Origin: an uncultured Candidatus Binatia bacterium
GTDB taxonomy: Bacteria; Desulfobacterota; Binatia; UBA9968; JAJDTQ01
Reading direction: 5' to 3'
DNA: 64,000 nucleotides
NCBI GenBank assembly: GCA_958295985.1
Contig: OY282432.1
Span: forward strand, 3,319,001 to 3,383,000
This document shows, in pieces, positions 8,982 through 17,141 of the stretch (its first letter is position 1; every line of letters starts with the position of its first letter). The translations under genes were made by a program, and so were the position numbers. The notes below the pieces were generated by a model. It ran no database searches and was not told the origin of the DNA. It worked only from the letters and a program-made list of their open reading frames with translations.

Positions 8982-10276
8982 CGGGTTGCCAGGGTTTGCC
9001 AGCCCTGCCCTTCCGACACGAGTTGCTCCAGGTGGTCCTGCCACGGGGTCGCGCTCGGGATCACGCCAAAGGTCGCCACGATCTGCGGAAACCGGTTGGC
9101 CTCGGGGTCGCGTATCACGTGGGGCGGATCGATCCCTTCCTGAACGTCCCGGATGGCCTTCATCAGCACCTTGCGCGACGCCACGACGGGGACGTCGGAC
9201 TCCACCAGATGCTCGTTGGTCCGGTCCTGGACCCGTCCCGCGCCCTCCACCACGCAGAGGTCCTGGATCGGGTTGGGGTAGTCGATGCCGCAGTAGACCT
9301 GGTCCTGCATGAGGCTGCGGTCCTGTCCGTAGCGGTTGGCCTTGCCGACCAGCGGACGGTAGTCCGGCGCGGGCGCCCACTCGCTCGCCCGCATGGTGGC
9401 GGTCTCCTTGTCCAGCGCCTTCTCGCGGCTGAAGGTAATGATGTATTTCCAGTGATGGGTGTCATCAATGGGCACGTGCCAGTTGATGCTCCCGCCGGGA
9501 ATGACGGTCATGCTCGGAAGCACGAAGGTGGCGGCGCGGATGTAGCTTCTCTCGGCGTCCATGCGCCGCACCTTGCAGATGCGAATCCCGAGGTCCAGCA
9601 ACTGGGCGTGGGTCCGTTCCGTCCCCGGCGACGGCCCGCGCCCCGAAACCCTTTCCACGTCGCCGAAGCGGTCCCGGATGCCCTGGACCTCGGTCTCGCT
9701 CATGGCCGAAAGGTCACGCTTCATGAAGTGCAGGTAGTTGTTGTGAAAGATGTCGATGTTGCCCTCGTTGCCCTGGAGGTAGTTGCATTCGCTGAAGAGC
9801 TTGGCCGGCGCGACGTGGTCATCCGGCACCGTCAGCCAATCGTAGTGGGGCAGGAGCGGCGGCTCGCCGGGGCCCATGTAGGCGAAGATCACCCCGCTCT
9901 TCTCGCGGCACGGATAGGCCGGCTGGCGGATGGCGTCGCGGTGCTCGCCGCCGCCGGGCTCCCCGGGCTGATCCAGGCAGCGCCCTTCGATATCGTAGAG
10001 CCAGCCGTGATAGATGCAGCGAAGTCCGCCGTCCTCCAGGCGCCCGTAGCTCAGGTCGGCGCCGCGGTGCGAGCAGTGGACCCCCAGCAGCCCCGGCCTG
10101 CCGCGACCGTCGCGGAACATGACGAGGTCTTCGCCGAGCAGCCGTACGGGAAGCGGCGGTCCGCCCGCGGGAAGCTCTTCGGATAGCGCCGCGGGCTGCC
10201 AGTAGCGGCGCATGAGCTCGCCGCAGGGCGTGCCGCGGTCGGTCCGTGTCAGCACTTCATTCTCGCCCTGGTCCAT
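8978..10276 (-). CDS. Rieske [2Fe-2S] ring-hydroxylating oxygenase alpha subunit, copy 2
   Basis: 432 residues, paralogue of the gene at 645-1919. Rieske ligands are C68-x-H70 (HCSHRGAD) and C87-x2-H90 (CIYHGW); the iron-site motif is N165-YLQGNEGNI-D175-IF-H178 and H183. AGGAG lies 7 bases before the ATG. It differs from copy 1 mainly after residue 175 (NNYLHFMKRDLSAMSETEVQ), in the substrate-pocket half, suggesting a different aromatic substrate for the second module. It is followed directly by Gfo/Idh copy 2 and preceded by UbiD copy 2. There is no reductase gene nearby. Confidence 0.93.
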   Translation of the reverse strand: MDQGENEVLTRTDRGTPCGELMRRYWQPAALSEELPAGGPPLPVRLLGEDLVMFRDGRGRPGLLGVHCSHRGADLSYGRLEDGGLRCIYHGWLYDIEGRCLDQPGEPGGGEHRDAIRQPAYPCREKSGVIFAYMGPGEPPLLPHYDWLTVPDDHVAPAKLFSECNYLQGNEGNIDIFHNNYLHFMKRDLSAMSETEVQGIRDRFGDVERVSGRGPSPGTERTHAQLLDLGIRICKVRRMDAERSYIRAATFVLPSMTVIPGGSINWHVPIDDTHHWKYIITFSREKALDKETATMRASEWAPAPDYRPLVGKANRYGQDRSLMQDQVYCGIDYPNPIQDLCVVEGAGRVQDRTNEHLVESDVPVVASRKVLMKAIRDVQEGIDPPHVIRDPEANRFPQIVATFGVIPSATPWQDHLEQLVSEGQGWQTLATR

Positions 10277-10416
10277 TCATCGCTCCTGCTGTCCGGGGAT
10301 CGCGTTGTCGCGCTTTCCGCGCGACGCGGGCTCGGGCCGGTCTGAAACCCGACTTGGCTTCTTTTTCGATCACTGTGCGCCGGAGTGCCCGTGCCATGTC
10401 TGCCGATCTTCCCCGG

Positions 10417-11880
10417 TCAGCGCGATAGCAGATGACCCCACTTGGCGCGGATCTTCCGCCGCAGGTCCGGGCCGTTGACGCACACCGGCGGGAACGTGTC
10501 GATCCAGTCATAGGGGCGGCACGCATCGATCACCAGGTTGTGGGCCGTATAGGAGGCGCGCCCGTGGGCCGCGTCCGGGTTCGACCGCTCCTCGGGCGGT
10601 ATCCGCGGGTCCAATTGCCAGACCGCGGTGCCGGGGATGACCTGAACCCCGCTCTCGGGACGGCATCGGCTGGCGACGGCCCACAGCACTTCCCTGGGAT
10701 CGGCCACGTCGATGTCGTCGTCCACGATGATCCAGGTCTGATGCCCGTTGTAGCGGTCGCCTCCCGGCACGAGCACCTTGATCACGTCGCTGACGTGGTC
10801 GCGGTACATCTGTTCCACGGCAACGGCGTAGAGGTGCGGCCGCGCCAGCGCCACGATGCGGCCGATGCCGGGGATGCCGGCCTTCTCCAGACGCTGCCCG
10901 GCTTCGAGACTGTCCCCTCCGAAACTGGCGAAGTAGTCGCATCCCACGGGCCTGGTGGGGGAGGCTCCAAAGATGATCGGGTCGTTGCGGTGATAGACGG
11001 CCTGGACCTCGATCCGGGTCTCCGGCCTGCGGCCATGGGCGTAGTAGCCGGTCCACTCGCCGAAAGGCCCCTCGGGCAAGAGACCGTCGCCGTCCGGAGA
11101 CGGGATGAAACCCTCGATGACGATCTCCGCGGTAGCCGGCATGGGCAACCCGGTGACGCCGCCCCGTATGACGGGATAGGGGCTGCCGTGGAGATGTCCC
11201 GCCACTTCGAACTCGGACACCCCCTGGGGCGTGCGGTAGATGCTCGACGACCCCAGCGCGGTCAAGACCGGCTCCTGGCCCACGGAGACGAGGACCGGAC
11301 ACTTCTCACCGCGCTCCCAGTACTTGCGCCGGATCACGTCGCCGTGCTTCCCGTGCTCGATGAAGATGGTGCAGGTGGATTTGTCGTGGACGGCCACGCG
11401 ATAGGCGCCGGAGTTGACGAACGGCGTATCGGGGTCCTTCTGGATGACGCAGACGCCGGTACCGATGTAGCGTCCACCGTCGTTCTCGTGCCATTTGGGC
11501 GTCGGGAACTTGTAGAGATCCACCTCGGCCCCGGTCAGCACGTTCTCGAGGACCGGGCCGTCGGAGACTTCCTCCGGCGCCACCGGACGAAAGTCCTTCA
11601 GCTTGCGAGCGAAACGCTCGGCCACACCGTCGATGGAGGGCTCCAGCGCGATACCCAGCGCCGTGGCCGTGCGCCTGGGCGTGTTGAACAGATTGGCGGC
11701 AACCCGATAGCCCTTGGGGTAGTCGCGGATCTCGTCGAACAGCAGCGCCGCTCCCCTCTCCTCCGTCACGAGTTCGGTGATGCCGCCGATCTCCTCCCGC
11801 CAGTCGCACCCGAGCACCGTCTGGAGCTCGCCCGACTCATCCAGCCTGTTCAGATAGGCGCGAAGATCGTACCAGAGCAT
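10417..11880 (-). CDS. UbiD-family (de)carboxylase, copy 2
   Basis: 487 residues, prenyl-FMN-dependent decarboxylase family. It opens MLWYDLRAYLNRLDESGEL and contains the well-conserved EGPFGEWTGYYAHG segment and a later LVPGGDRYNGHQTWIIVDDD segment. The ATG at 11880 has AGGA 8 bases upstream; an earlier TTG nine codons upstream is less likely. As the first gene of the minus-strand operon it lies only ~80 bases from the flank of an insertion sequence, so the promoter probably lies in, or was displaced by, that region. Confidence 0.9.
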   Translation of the reverse strand: MLWYDLRAYLNRLDESGELQTVLGCDWREEIGGITELVTEERGAALLFDEIRDYPKGYRVAANLFNTPRRTATALGIALEPSIDGVAERFARKLKDFRPVAPEEVSDGPVLENVLTGAEVDLYKFPTPKWHENDGGRYIGTGVCVIQKDPDTPFVNSGAYRVAVHDKSTCTIFIEHGKHGDVIRRKYWERGEKCPVLVSVGQEPVLTALGSSSIYRTPQGVSEFEVAGHLHGSPYPVIRGGVTGLPMPATAEIVIEGFIPSPDGDGLLPEGPFGEWTGYYAHGRRPETRIEVQAVYHRNDPIIFGASPTRPVGCDYFASFGGDSLEAGQRLEKAGIPGIGRIVALARPHLYAVAVEQMYRDHVSDVIKVLVPGGDRYNGHQTWIIVDDDIDVADPREVLWAVASRCRPESGVQVIPGTAVWQLDPRIPPEERSNPDAAHGRASYTAHNLVIDACRPYDWIDTFPPVCVNGPDLRRKIRAKWGHLLSR

Positions 11881-11958
11881 GTATTCTTCCTGCCGGGGTC
11901 TTTCCAAAGTCCCGCCGAAAGGCAGCCCAGCATTACTAGATACCTTCCAAAGCTGTCA

Positions 11959-11974
11959 AGGACGCTTTCGCGGG
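11959..11974. repeat. left target-site duplication of the IS element
   Basis: AGGACGCTTTCGCGGG occurs here and again at 13824-13839, immediately outside the two ends of the element. IS1202-group elements are known for unusually long target duplications, so a 16-bp duplication is consistent with the family assigned to the transposase. Confidence 0.85.
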
Positions 11975-12030
11975 TGTTAGAGCAAAGCGATAATGTCCCC
12001 TACTGAGCAAAGCTAAGATGTCCCCTTTGA
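11975..12030 (+). repeat. left end of the IS with two transposase-site repeats
   Basis: Two related motifs lie in tandem: AGCAAAGCGATAATGTCCCC at 11981-12000 and GAGCAAAGCTAAGATGTCCC at 12005-12024. Both recur in inverted orientation at the right end, which supports their role as terminal recognition sites. Confidence 0.75.
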
Positions 12031-12046
12031 GGAAGGGGGGCAAGGG

Positions 12047-13354
12047 ATGGCGAAGCCAGAAGAGGGGATGACCCTGCGCGAGGTGGACCGGCTGGAAGTG
12101 ATCCGGGAGGTCGTGGGGAAGCGGCTGGTGCAACGGGAAGCGGGGGAGCGGTTGAGGCTGAGTGTGCGGCAAGTGAAGCGGCTGGTGCGGCGCTACCGGG
12201 AGTTGGGGGCGAAGGGGCTGATTTCGGGGCATCGGGGGCGCAAGGCCAGCAACGCGATAGCGCCGGAGGTTCGGGCAGAGATCTTGGCGGTGGTGCGGGA
12301 GCGCTACGAAGATTTTTCACCGACCCTGGCCTGGGAGAAGCTGTGGGAGGTGCACAGCTACCGGGTGTCGGTGGAGACCTTGCGCAAGTGGATGGCGGCA
12401 GCGGGGCTGTGGCGGTCGAAGAAGCGCCGGGGGATGCGGGTGCATCACAGCCGTCCCCGGCGGCAGGCCGTGGGCGAGTTGGTACAGATCGACGGCTCGC
12501 CGCACCGATGGTTCGAGGAGCGGGGGCCGTCGTGCACCCTGATCGTGTTCATCGACGACGCCACCAGCCGGCTCATGGCCCTGCGTTTCGTCGAGGCCGA
12601 GACCACCGAAGCCTACATGAGGACCCTGCGCAGGTATCTGGACCAGTACGGTCGTCCCGTGGCCGTCTACTCGGACAAGCACAGCATCTTCCGGGTCAAT
12701 CAACAGGACCGCGAGGGCGAACGGACTCAGTTCACCCGGGCGCTTCAAACCCTGGACATCCAACCCATCCACGCCAACACCCCCCAGGCCAAGGGCCGGG
12801 TGGAACGGGCCAACGAGACCCTCCAGGACCGCTTGGTCATGGGGTTGCGCCTTTGCGGCATCCACTCCATCGACGAGGCCAATGCCTTCGTGCCCAAGTA
12901 CATGGCTGACCACAACCGCCGCTTCGCCCGCCCGCCCCACAACCCCCACGACGCCCACCGCCCAGTGCTGCACGACCCCGATTCCCTCGACCTCATCGTG
13001 AGCTGCCACTCCACCCGCAAGCTGAGCCGCAACCTCACCCTGAGATACCGCAACAGGGAATACCAGGTCTTGAACCAAGGCAAGGACTACCGCCTGCGAT
13101 CAAGCCCCGTCACCGTGTGCGAGGACTTCGACGGTCGCGTCACCCTGTTATGTCAGGGCAAGACCCTCGACTACCGCCTCCTCGCCCAAGGCCCAACTCC
13201 CATCCCGGTGGACGCCGAGAAGAGCCTCCACCGAACCGTCGACACCGCCCGTGGGCTCCAACGCAAACGCCCCAAGTACAAACCCTCCCCAGACCACCCC
13301 TGGAACCGCTGGAGACACTCCCCCTCCTCTCCCGTCTCGCAAGCTCCCCGCTGA
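12047..13354 (+). CDS. ISNCY-family DDE transposase
   Basis: 435 residues. An N-terminal helix-turn-helix region (about 25-65, with VRQVKRLVRRYRELGAKGLI) precedes an rve-type integrase core. The catalytic triad is visible as D149 (ELVQIDGSPHRWF), D210 (VYSDKHSIF) and E253 (KGRVERANETLQ). The ELVQIDGSPHRWFE and DATSRLMALRFVEAETT segments are characteristic of the ISNCY/IS1202 group. The frame is uninterrupted and both element ends are present, so the copy may be active. A purine-rich AGGAAGGGGGG tract lies just upstream of the ATG. Confidence 0.93.
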   Translation: MAKPEEGMTLREVDRLEVIREVVGKRLVQREAGERLRLSVRQVKRLVRRYRELGAKGLISGHRGRKASNAIAPEVRAEILAVVRERYEDFSPTLAWEKLWEVHSYRVSVETLRKWMAAAGLWRSKKRRGMRVHHSRPRRQAVGELVQIDGSPHRWFEERGPSCTLIVFIDDATSRLMALRFVEAETTEAYMRTLRRYLDQYGRPVAVYSDKHSIFRVNQQDREGERTQFTRALQTLDIQPIHANTPQAKGRVERANETLQDRLVMGLRLCGIHSIDEANAFVPKYMADHNRRFARPPHNPHDAHRPVLHDPDSLDLIVSCHSTRKLSRNLTLRYRNREYQVLNQGKDYRLRSSPVTVCEDFDGRVTLLCQGKTLDYRLLAQGPTPIPVDAEKSLHRTVDTARGLQRKRPKYKPSPDHPWNRWRHSPSSPVSQAPR

Positions 13355-13770
13355 CCCCCCGCCCCCCGCCTCTCGGAGCGGAAGGGTTGGCCTCAGGGGC
13401 TTCCGGTGCCGCAGCCAGGGGAGGGGGACTGCAACGGCGTGAGCGGTTGCCACTCTGCGCTGCCTCAAACCCGCCCATGGCCCTGCGCCTGATCATCCAC
13501 AGCCCCCTGGGGATGGGTCAGTCTCAGCCACTCACCCCAGCGATCATCACCCGGCCCAAACCGAACTTGGCCTGTCCAGGGGTATCTCCTCGACACCCTC
13601 CCCCTGTCTTGTCTTGACCGTTCCTGCCCCCCTTCGCGCGAGCGCGTGAAGCCTGTGGGCAACCGGCGGTCGAGGGTGGCGGCGACGGGGTTGTCCACAG
13701 GCCACCCCACGACACCCTTGGAGCACCAACCTGCGCCCGTGCCCTTTCCAACCTCCTATTCCAAAACCTC
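13355..13770. other. non-coding tail of the IS element
   Basis: About 415 bases between the transposase stop and the right-end repeats. Open frames exist on both strands, but their translations are proline/arginine-rich and resemble GC-rich noise. No promoter, RNA gene or passenger gene was recognised. The stretch is long for an insertion sequence, in which the transposase usually fills most of the element. Confidence 0.6.
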
Positions 13771-13823
13771 TCAAGGGGACATTTTCGCTTTGATCAAAGG
13801 GGACATCTTGGCTTTGGGTTGAC
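13771..13823 (-). repeat. right end of the IS with two transposase-site repeats
   Basis: TCAAGGGGACATTTTCGCTT at 13771-13790 and TCAAAGGGGACATCTTGGCT at 13794-13813 are reverse-complement relatives of the two left-end motifs. The outer end GGGTTGAC at 13816-13823 abuts the right target duplication. Confidence 0.75.
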
Positions 13824-13839
13824 AGGACGCTTTCGCGGG
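13824..13839. repeat. right target-site duplication of the IS element
   Basis: Second copy of AGGACGCTTTCGCGGG, directly after the right end of the element. The perfect match with 11959-11974 suggests a fairly recent insertion. Confidence 0.85.
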
Positions 13840-14015
13840 AAAGACGCACGTCTTGCAGTGCTCCATCCTTGACGGCGCCGAAACGAATGTGCTCTAACTC
13901 GACAACCGGGGGAGCAGGCTGTGAGAGCACGCCTCGAGAAACGTCGGGAACACGATGACGTAGCACACCGGGCGCCGGCGCGCCCTTTCCGCACAGACGA
14001 ACGACAAGAGAAAAC

Positions 14016-16655
14016 ATGAGACGACACGACCTACGCCCCGGTTGCTCGCGGCGCTTGCTCCATCGACGGAAGCGGTGCGGCGCGGTTCCGTTGCCGGCTT
14101 GCCTTGTGCTCCTGGCTTGCCTTGTGCTCCTGGCGGCCTGCAGCGGTTCCTCTACGGAGAGAGCCCGGGCGCCCGGCACACCGGACCCGGTCGGACCTGG
14201 CACACCGGACCCGGTCGGACCCGGCACACCGAACCCCGTCGGACTCGAGTTCCGGCCGGTGGACCTGGGCGCTCCCGCGCCGTCGGATGGAAACGACTAC
14301 CGGACCGAGGAATACCGGGAACATTGGGGATTGGAGAGCATTTCCGCGCATGCGGCCTACCAGCGCGGCTATTTTGGCCAGGACGTGACCATCGCGGTAG
14401 CGGACGACGGCATGGACCTCACCCATCCCGATCTGGCGGGCAGAATCATCGCGCCGAAGCACCTGATCAACGACGACGCGCGCGTGACCGAGACCGACGA
14501 GTCCACGGTGCATGGCACCTATGTCGCCATGATCGCGGCGGGAGCGAGGGCCAATACCGGAGAGAACTTCAAGGTAACGGTCGACAATGCGCCCGACCAT
14601 GACGCCCCGATCCGCACGAAAAACGTTCATGGAGTCGCGCCCTCGGCCTCGATAATGCCGATAGCGCTGTCCGGCGGCGGGCAACCGACCGCGGCGCTCC
14701 AGTACGCGGTTGCCAACGGCGCTGATGTCATCAACTTCAGCATCGGAACACCGCGAAGCTATTGGGGAACGTACGAGGGAAGGCCCGGGGTATGGCTGAC
14801 CCAGGGTTTGCCCGTTTTCAATCCTCTTCTCCGCGAGGACGGCTCTTTCGGACATGATTTCGCCCAAGCCGCGAGAGAACTCGAGAACAGGGACATCGTG
14901 GCGGTGTGGGCGGCCAGCAACGAAGGATGGAACGCCGTCAACAACCAGATTAACATGTGCGGGAAAAACTTCCGGGACGAGGATGGCTGCGAACTGAGAG
15001 ACGTATGGGGAGAATCGGTCTCCGCCACGGAATTCATGGAGAAGTTCACGCGTGAGGGCGATACTACCCCCTTCAAGGATTTGTGGGGCATGGACTGCGG
15101 CAGCGACAACTGTGTCGACTACAACTCCGGGGGAGGATGGACCGAGGCGCCGTTGTTCGCGCCCGCACTGCTCGGGAAATGGCTGGTCGTCGCGGCAATG
15201 AACGAAGACGGCGAGATCGCTTCGTTCTCCAACGGATGCGGCGCCGCAAGAAACTGGTGCCTGATGGCGCCGGGGGACGATCTCGAAATTCTCCCCGGCG
15301 GAAGGGTCCGCGGCACCTCATTTGCCGCCCCCATGGTGAGCGGGGCGTTGGCGGTCCTCAAGAGCCGGCTGTCCAGCATGCCGATGGAGGTCGTGCAAGC
15401 CCTGCTGCTCGACTCCGCGGACCCGCTTGGGACACGGGTGAGTGACCCCCGCGAGCCGGATCCGGTCTATGGCTGGGGACGGTTGAATCTCGGAAGGGCG
15501 ATTACCAGGCAGGGGACGGTCAACCTGCCGTATTCGGTCGCCGGTGGAGGCGCGGGGGTTCAGCTACGGAACGCCCGCGTAACCCTGTCTCCCGCCCTCG
15601 CTCACGCGGGTGAGAGGATGCAGGCGGTCGAGGTCGCCGTAGGCGGCGTGGGCAGCGCCTATTACAACATGAAGTTATCCGGCATCGTCAACATCGAGGC
15701 TCCTCCTCCCTCCCGCGCGTTGGGTCACGCCGCCAGGGACATGCTCGCGCCGGCAAGCGGCTACCGCGTCGAGAATTCCCTCCTGTTTGCCGACCTCGGC
15801 CAGGAAGCCAGGGACCTTCACGCCGTGGGGATGGATTTTTCCACCGGCATGCTCGGCCGCTGGCGGTTGAGTCACGACCTGTGCGGCGGTTGCGGAAAGT
15901 CGGCATGGCGGGAATGGGGCGCGTTCCAGGCCGCCAACCCCGTGTCTCCCCCCTTCTTCGACCGCGCCGGAGGGGCCGTGGTGCTGCACATGCAGGGCGA
16001 TGGCATGCGGCCGTTCGTCGCGTTCAGCGGGCAAGAATCGCGGCGGACGCCGTGGCATCAGTTCGGCTTGCAATGGCGGTACGCGCGCGGTGGGTTCGAC
16101 CTTGCCGCGGAGCTCTCGCACATCGACGAAAGCCGCAGTGTCTGGGGTTCGACGTTCGGCGCGCTCGGAAACACACGAACCGAAACCCGCCGAAAGAAGT
16201 TTGTTTTGTCAGGTCCTCTGGGTGAGGATTGGCGCGGGTTCGCCGGATACGAACACAGTTCCGGAGAAGTCTCCGTGACCGGCGGCATGCTGTCCGGCAT
16301 ATCCGGGCTGCGAGCGGAAGGATGGTCGATGGGTGTCCAGGGGCGCAATACACTCCGGGACGACGATACCCTGCGGTTTTCCGTCGGCCAGAAAACGCGG
16401 GGCAGAGACGGACAGATACGGATCGACCATCTCCTGGCGACCGGAGGCAGTTTCGTCGATGCGTTCTACCGCGGACACTCGCAGTCTCTGGAGCAGCGGC
16501 AGGCGGTGATCGATTTACGCACCCGACCGGCGACGCGCTATTCTCTGGGCTATGCCCTGCCCGTTCAAGGGGGCGCACAACTTGCCTTCGGCCTGGAATA
16601 CGAAGACGAAAACCGGAGCCATGGAATCTCTACTCAATTGCAAATGGACTTCTGA
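14016..16655 (+). CDS. subtilisin-like (S8) serine protease with lipobox and C-terminal outer-membrane barrel
   Basis: 879 residues. A signal region ending LVLLAAC42 looks like a lipobox. It is followed by three near-perfect PVGPGTPDP-type repeats (about 54-76), then an S8 protease domain: Asp130 in IAVADDGMDLTHPDL, His166 in STVHGTYVAMIAAG, and the nucleophile Ser near residue 430 in RGTSFAAPMVSGA. Four Cys in the inserted loops may form disulfides. The last ~280 residues alternate like beta-strands and end in LQMDF with a terminal Phe, as in autotransporter barrels. Probably an outer-membrane-anchored surface protease. A lipobox together with an autotransporter barrel is unusual. Confidence 0.85.
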   Translation: MRRHDLRPGCSRRLLHRRKRCGAVPLPACLVLLACLVLLAACSGSSTERARAPGTPDPVGPGTPDPVGPGTPNPVGLEFRPVDLGAPAPSDGNDYRTEEYREHWGLESISAHAAYQRGYFGQDVTIAVADDGMDLTHPDLAGRIIAPKHLINDDARVTETDESTVHGTYVAMIAAGARANTGENFKVTVDNAPDHDAPIRTKNVHGVAPSASIMPIALSGGGQPTAALQYAVANGADVINFSIGTPRSYWGTYEGRPGVWLTQGLPVFNPLLREDGSFGHDFAQAARELENRDIVAVWAASNEGWNAVNNQINMCGKNFRDEDGCELRDVWGESVSATEFMEKFTREGDTTPFKDLWGMDCGSDNCVDYNSGGGWTEAPLFAPALLGKWLVVAAMNEDGEIASFSNGCGAARNWCLMAPGDDLEILPGGRVRGTSFAAPMVSGALAVLKSRLSSMPMEVVQALLLDSADPLGTRVSDPREPDPVYGWGRLNLGRAITRQGTVNLPYSVAGGGAGVQLRNARVTLSPALAHAGERMQAVEVAVGGVGSAYYNMKLSGIVNIEAPPPSRALGHAARDMLAPASGYRVENSLLFADLGQEARDLHAVGMDFSTGMLGRWRLSHDLCGGCGKSAWREWGAFQAANPVSPPFFDRAGGAVVLHMQGDGMRPFVAFSGQESRRTPWHQFGLQWRYARGGFDLAAELSHIDESRSVWGSTFGALGNTRTETRRKKFVLSGPLGEDWRGFAGYEHSSGEVSVTGGMLSGISGLRAEGWSMGVQGRNTLRDDDTLRFSVGQKTRGRDGQIRIDHLLATGGSFVDAFYRGHSQSLEQRQAVIDLRTRPATRYSLGYALPVQGGAQLAFGLEYEDENRSHGISTQLQMDF

Positions 16656-16715
16656 AGTATTCCCAGGGAGCTCGTTCTTGCGGTCTACAGACTTCATGCA
16701 AACGCGGAGGGTAAC

Positions 16716-17108
16716 GTGAAAAGAACGTTCTTATCGACATTCGCAGTTCTGTTTCTGTTCTCCGTGCTGGCCGCGGGGAGCGCTGACGCCCAGACGAAAG
16801 AGAAGGGCGGGAAAAGCACCAAAGAGATGGAGCTGGTCATCAGCAGCGTCGGGCCCGGGTCCATTGAGTACCAGTACCAACGCGGGGGCAAGGGCAGGAT
16901 CCGGAAGGCCTACATCGGCGTCGCGGACACGACCCGGATACAGAAAGGCAAGGACGGCGCATGGAAGGATATCTCCGTCGCCGACCTTGAGGTGAGGGAC
17001 AAGGTCCGGGTGACGGTCGAACGCGACCCCGAAGAACCCGGCCTGCTGGCCCTGTCCGTACGGGTGACCGGCAAGGGCAAGCTGCTCTCCGACAAGAAGA
17101 AGAAATAG
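16716..17108 (+). CDS. small secreted protein of unknown function
   Basis: 130 residues, start backed by GGAGG 8 bases upstream. The N-terminus MKRTFLSTFAVLFLFSVLAA then GSADAQ looks like a Sec signal peptide with cleavage after the AxA motif. The mature part is short, lysine-rich and beta-strand-like (GSIEYQYQRGGKGRIRKAYI; VRDKVRVTVERDPEEP), ending in a lysine tail. No recognised domain; it loosely resembles periplasmic DUF5666/OB-like domains. It lies between the protease and the ABC binding-protein gene, only ~30 bases before the latter, so co-transcription is possible. Confidence 0.7.
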   Translation: MKRTFLSTFAVLFLFSVLAAGSADAQTKEKGGKSTKEMELVISSVGPGSIEYQYQRGGKGRIRKAYIGVADTTRIQKGKDGAWKDISVADLEVRDKVRVTVERDPEEPGLLALSVRVTGKGKLLSDKKKK

Positions 17109-17141
17109 GCGAGCCGGACGACTCGAAGGAGGAACATGCTC

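Larger units (their letters stand above)
11975..13823 (+). mobile_element. ISNCY (IS1202-like) insertion sequence, complete
   Basis: A 1,849-bp element bounded by imperfect inverted ends (about 18 of the outer 25 positions match) and by perfect 16-bp direct repeats in the flanking DNA. It holds one DDE transposase gene and a non-coding stretch of about 470 bases after it. Both ends carry two tandem copies of a motif related to CAAAGCNANNATGTCCCCT, probable transposase binding sites. It lies between the minus-strand catabolic operon and the plus-strand protease gene. Confidence 0.88.

Noticed and set aside
13355..13770. Passenger gene in the IS tail
   Set aside because: Open frames on both strands have proline/arginine-rich, low-complexity translations and no ribosome-binding sites.
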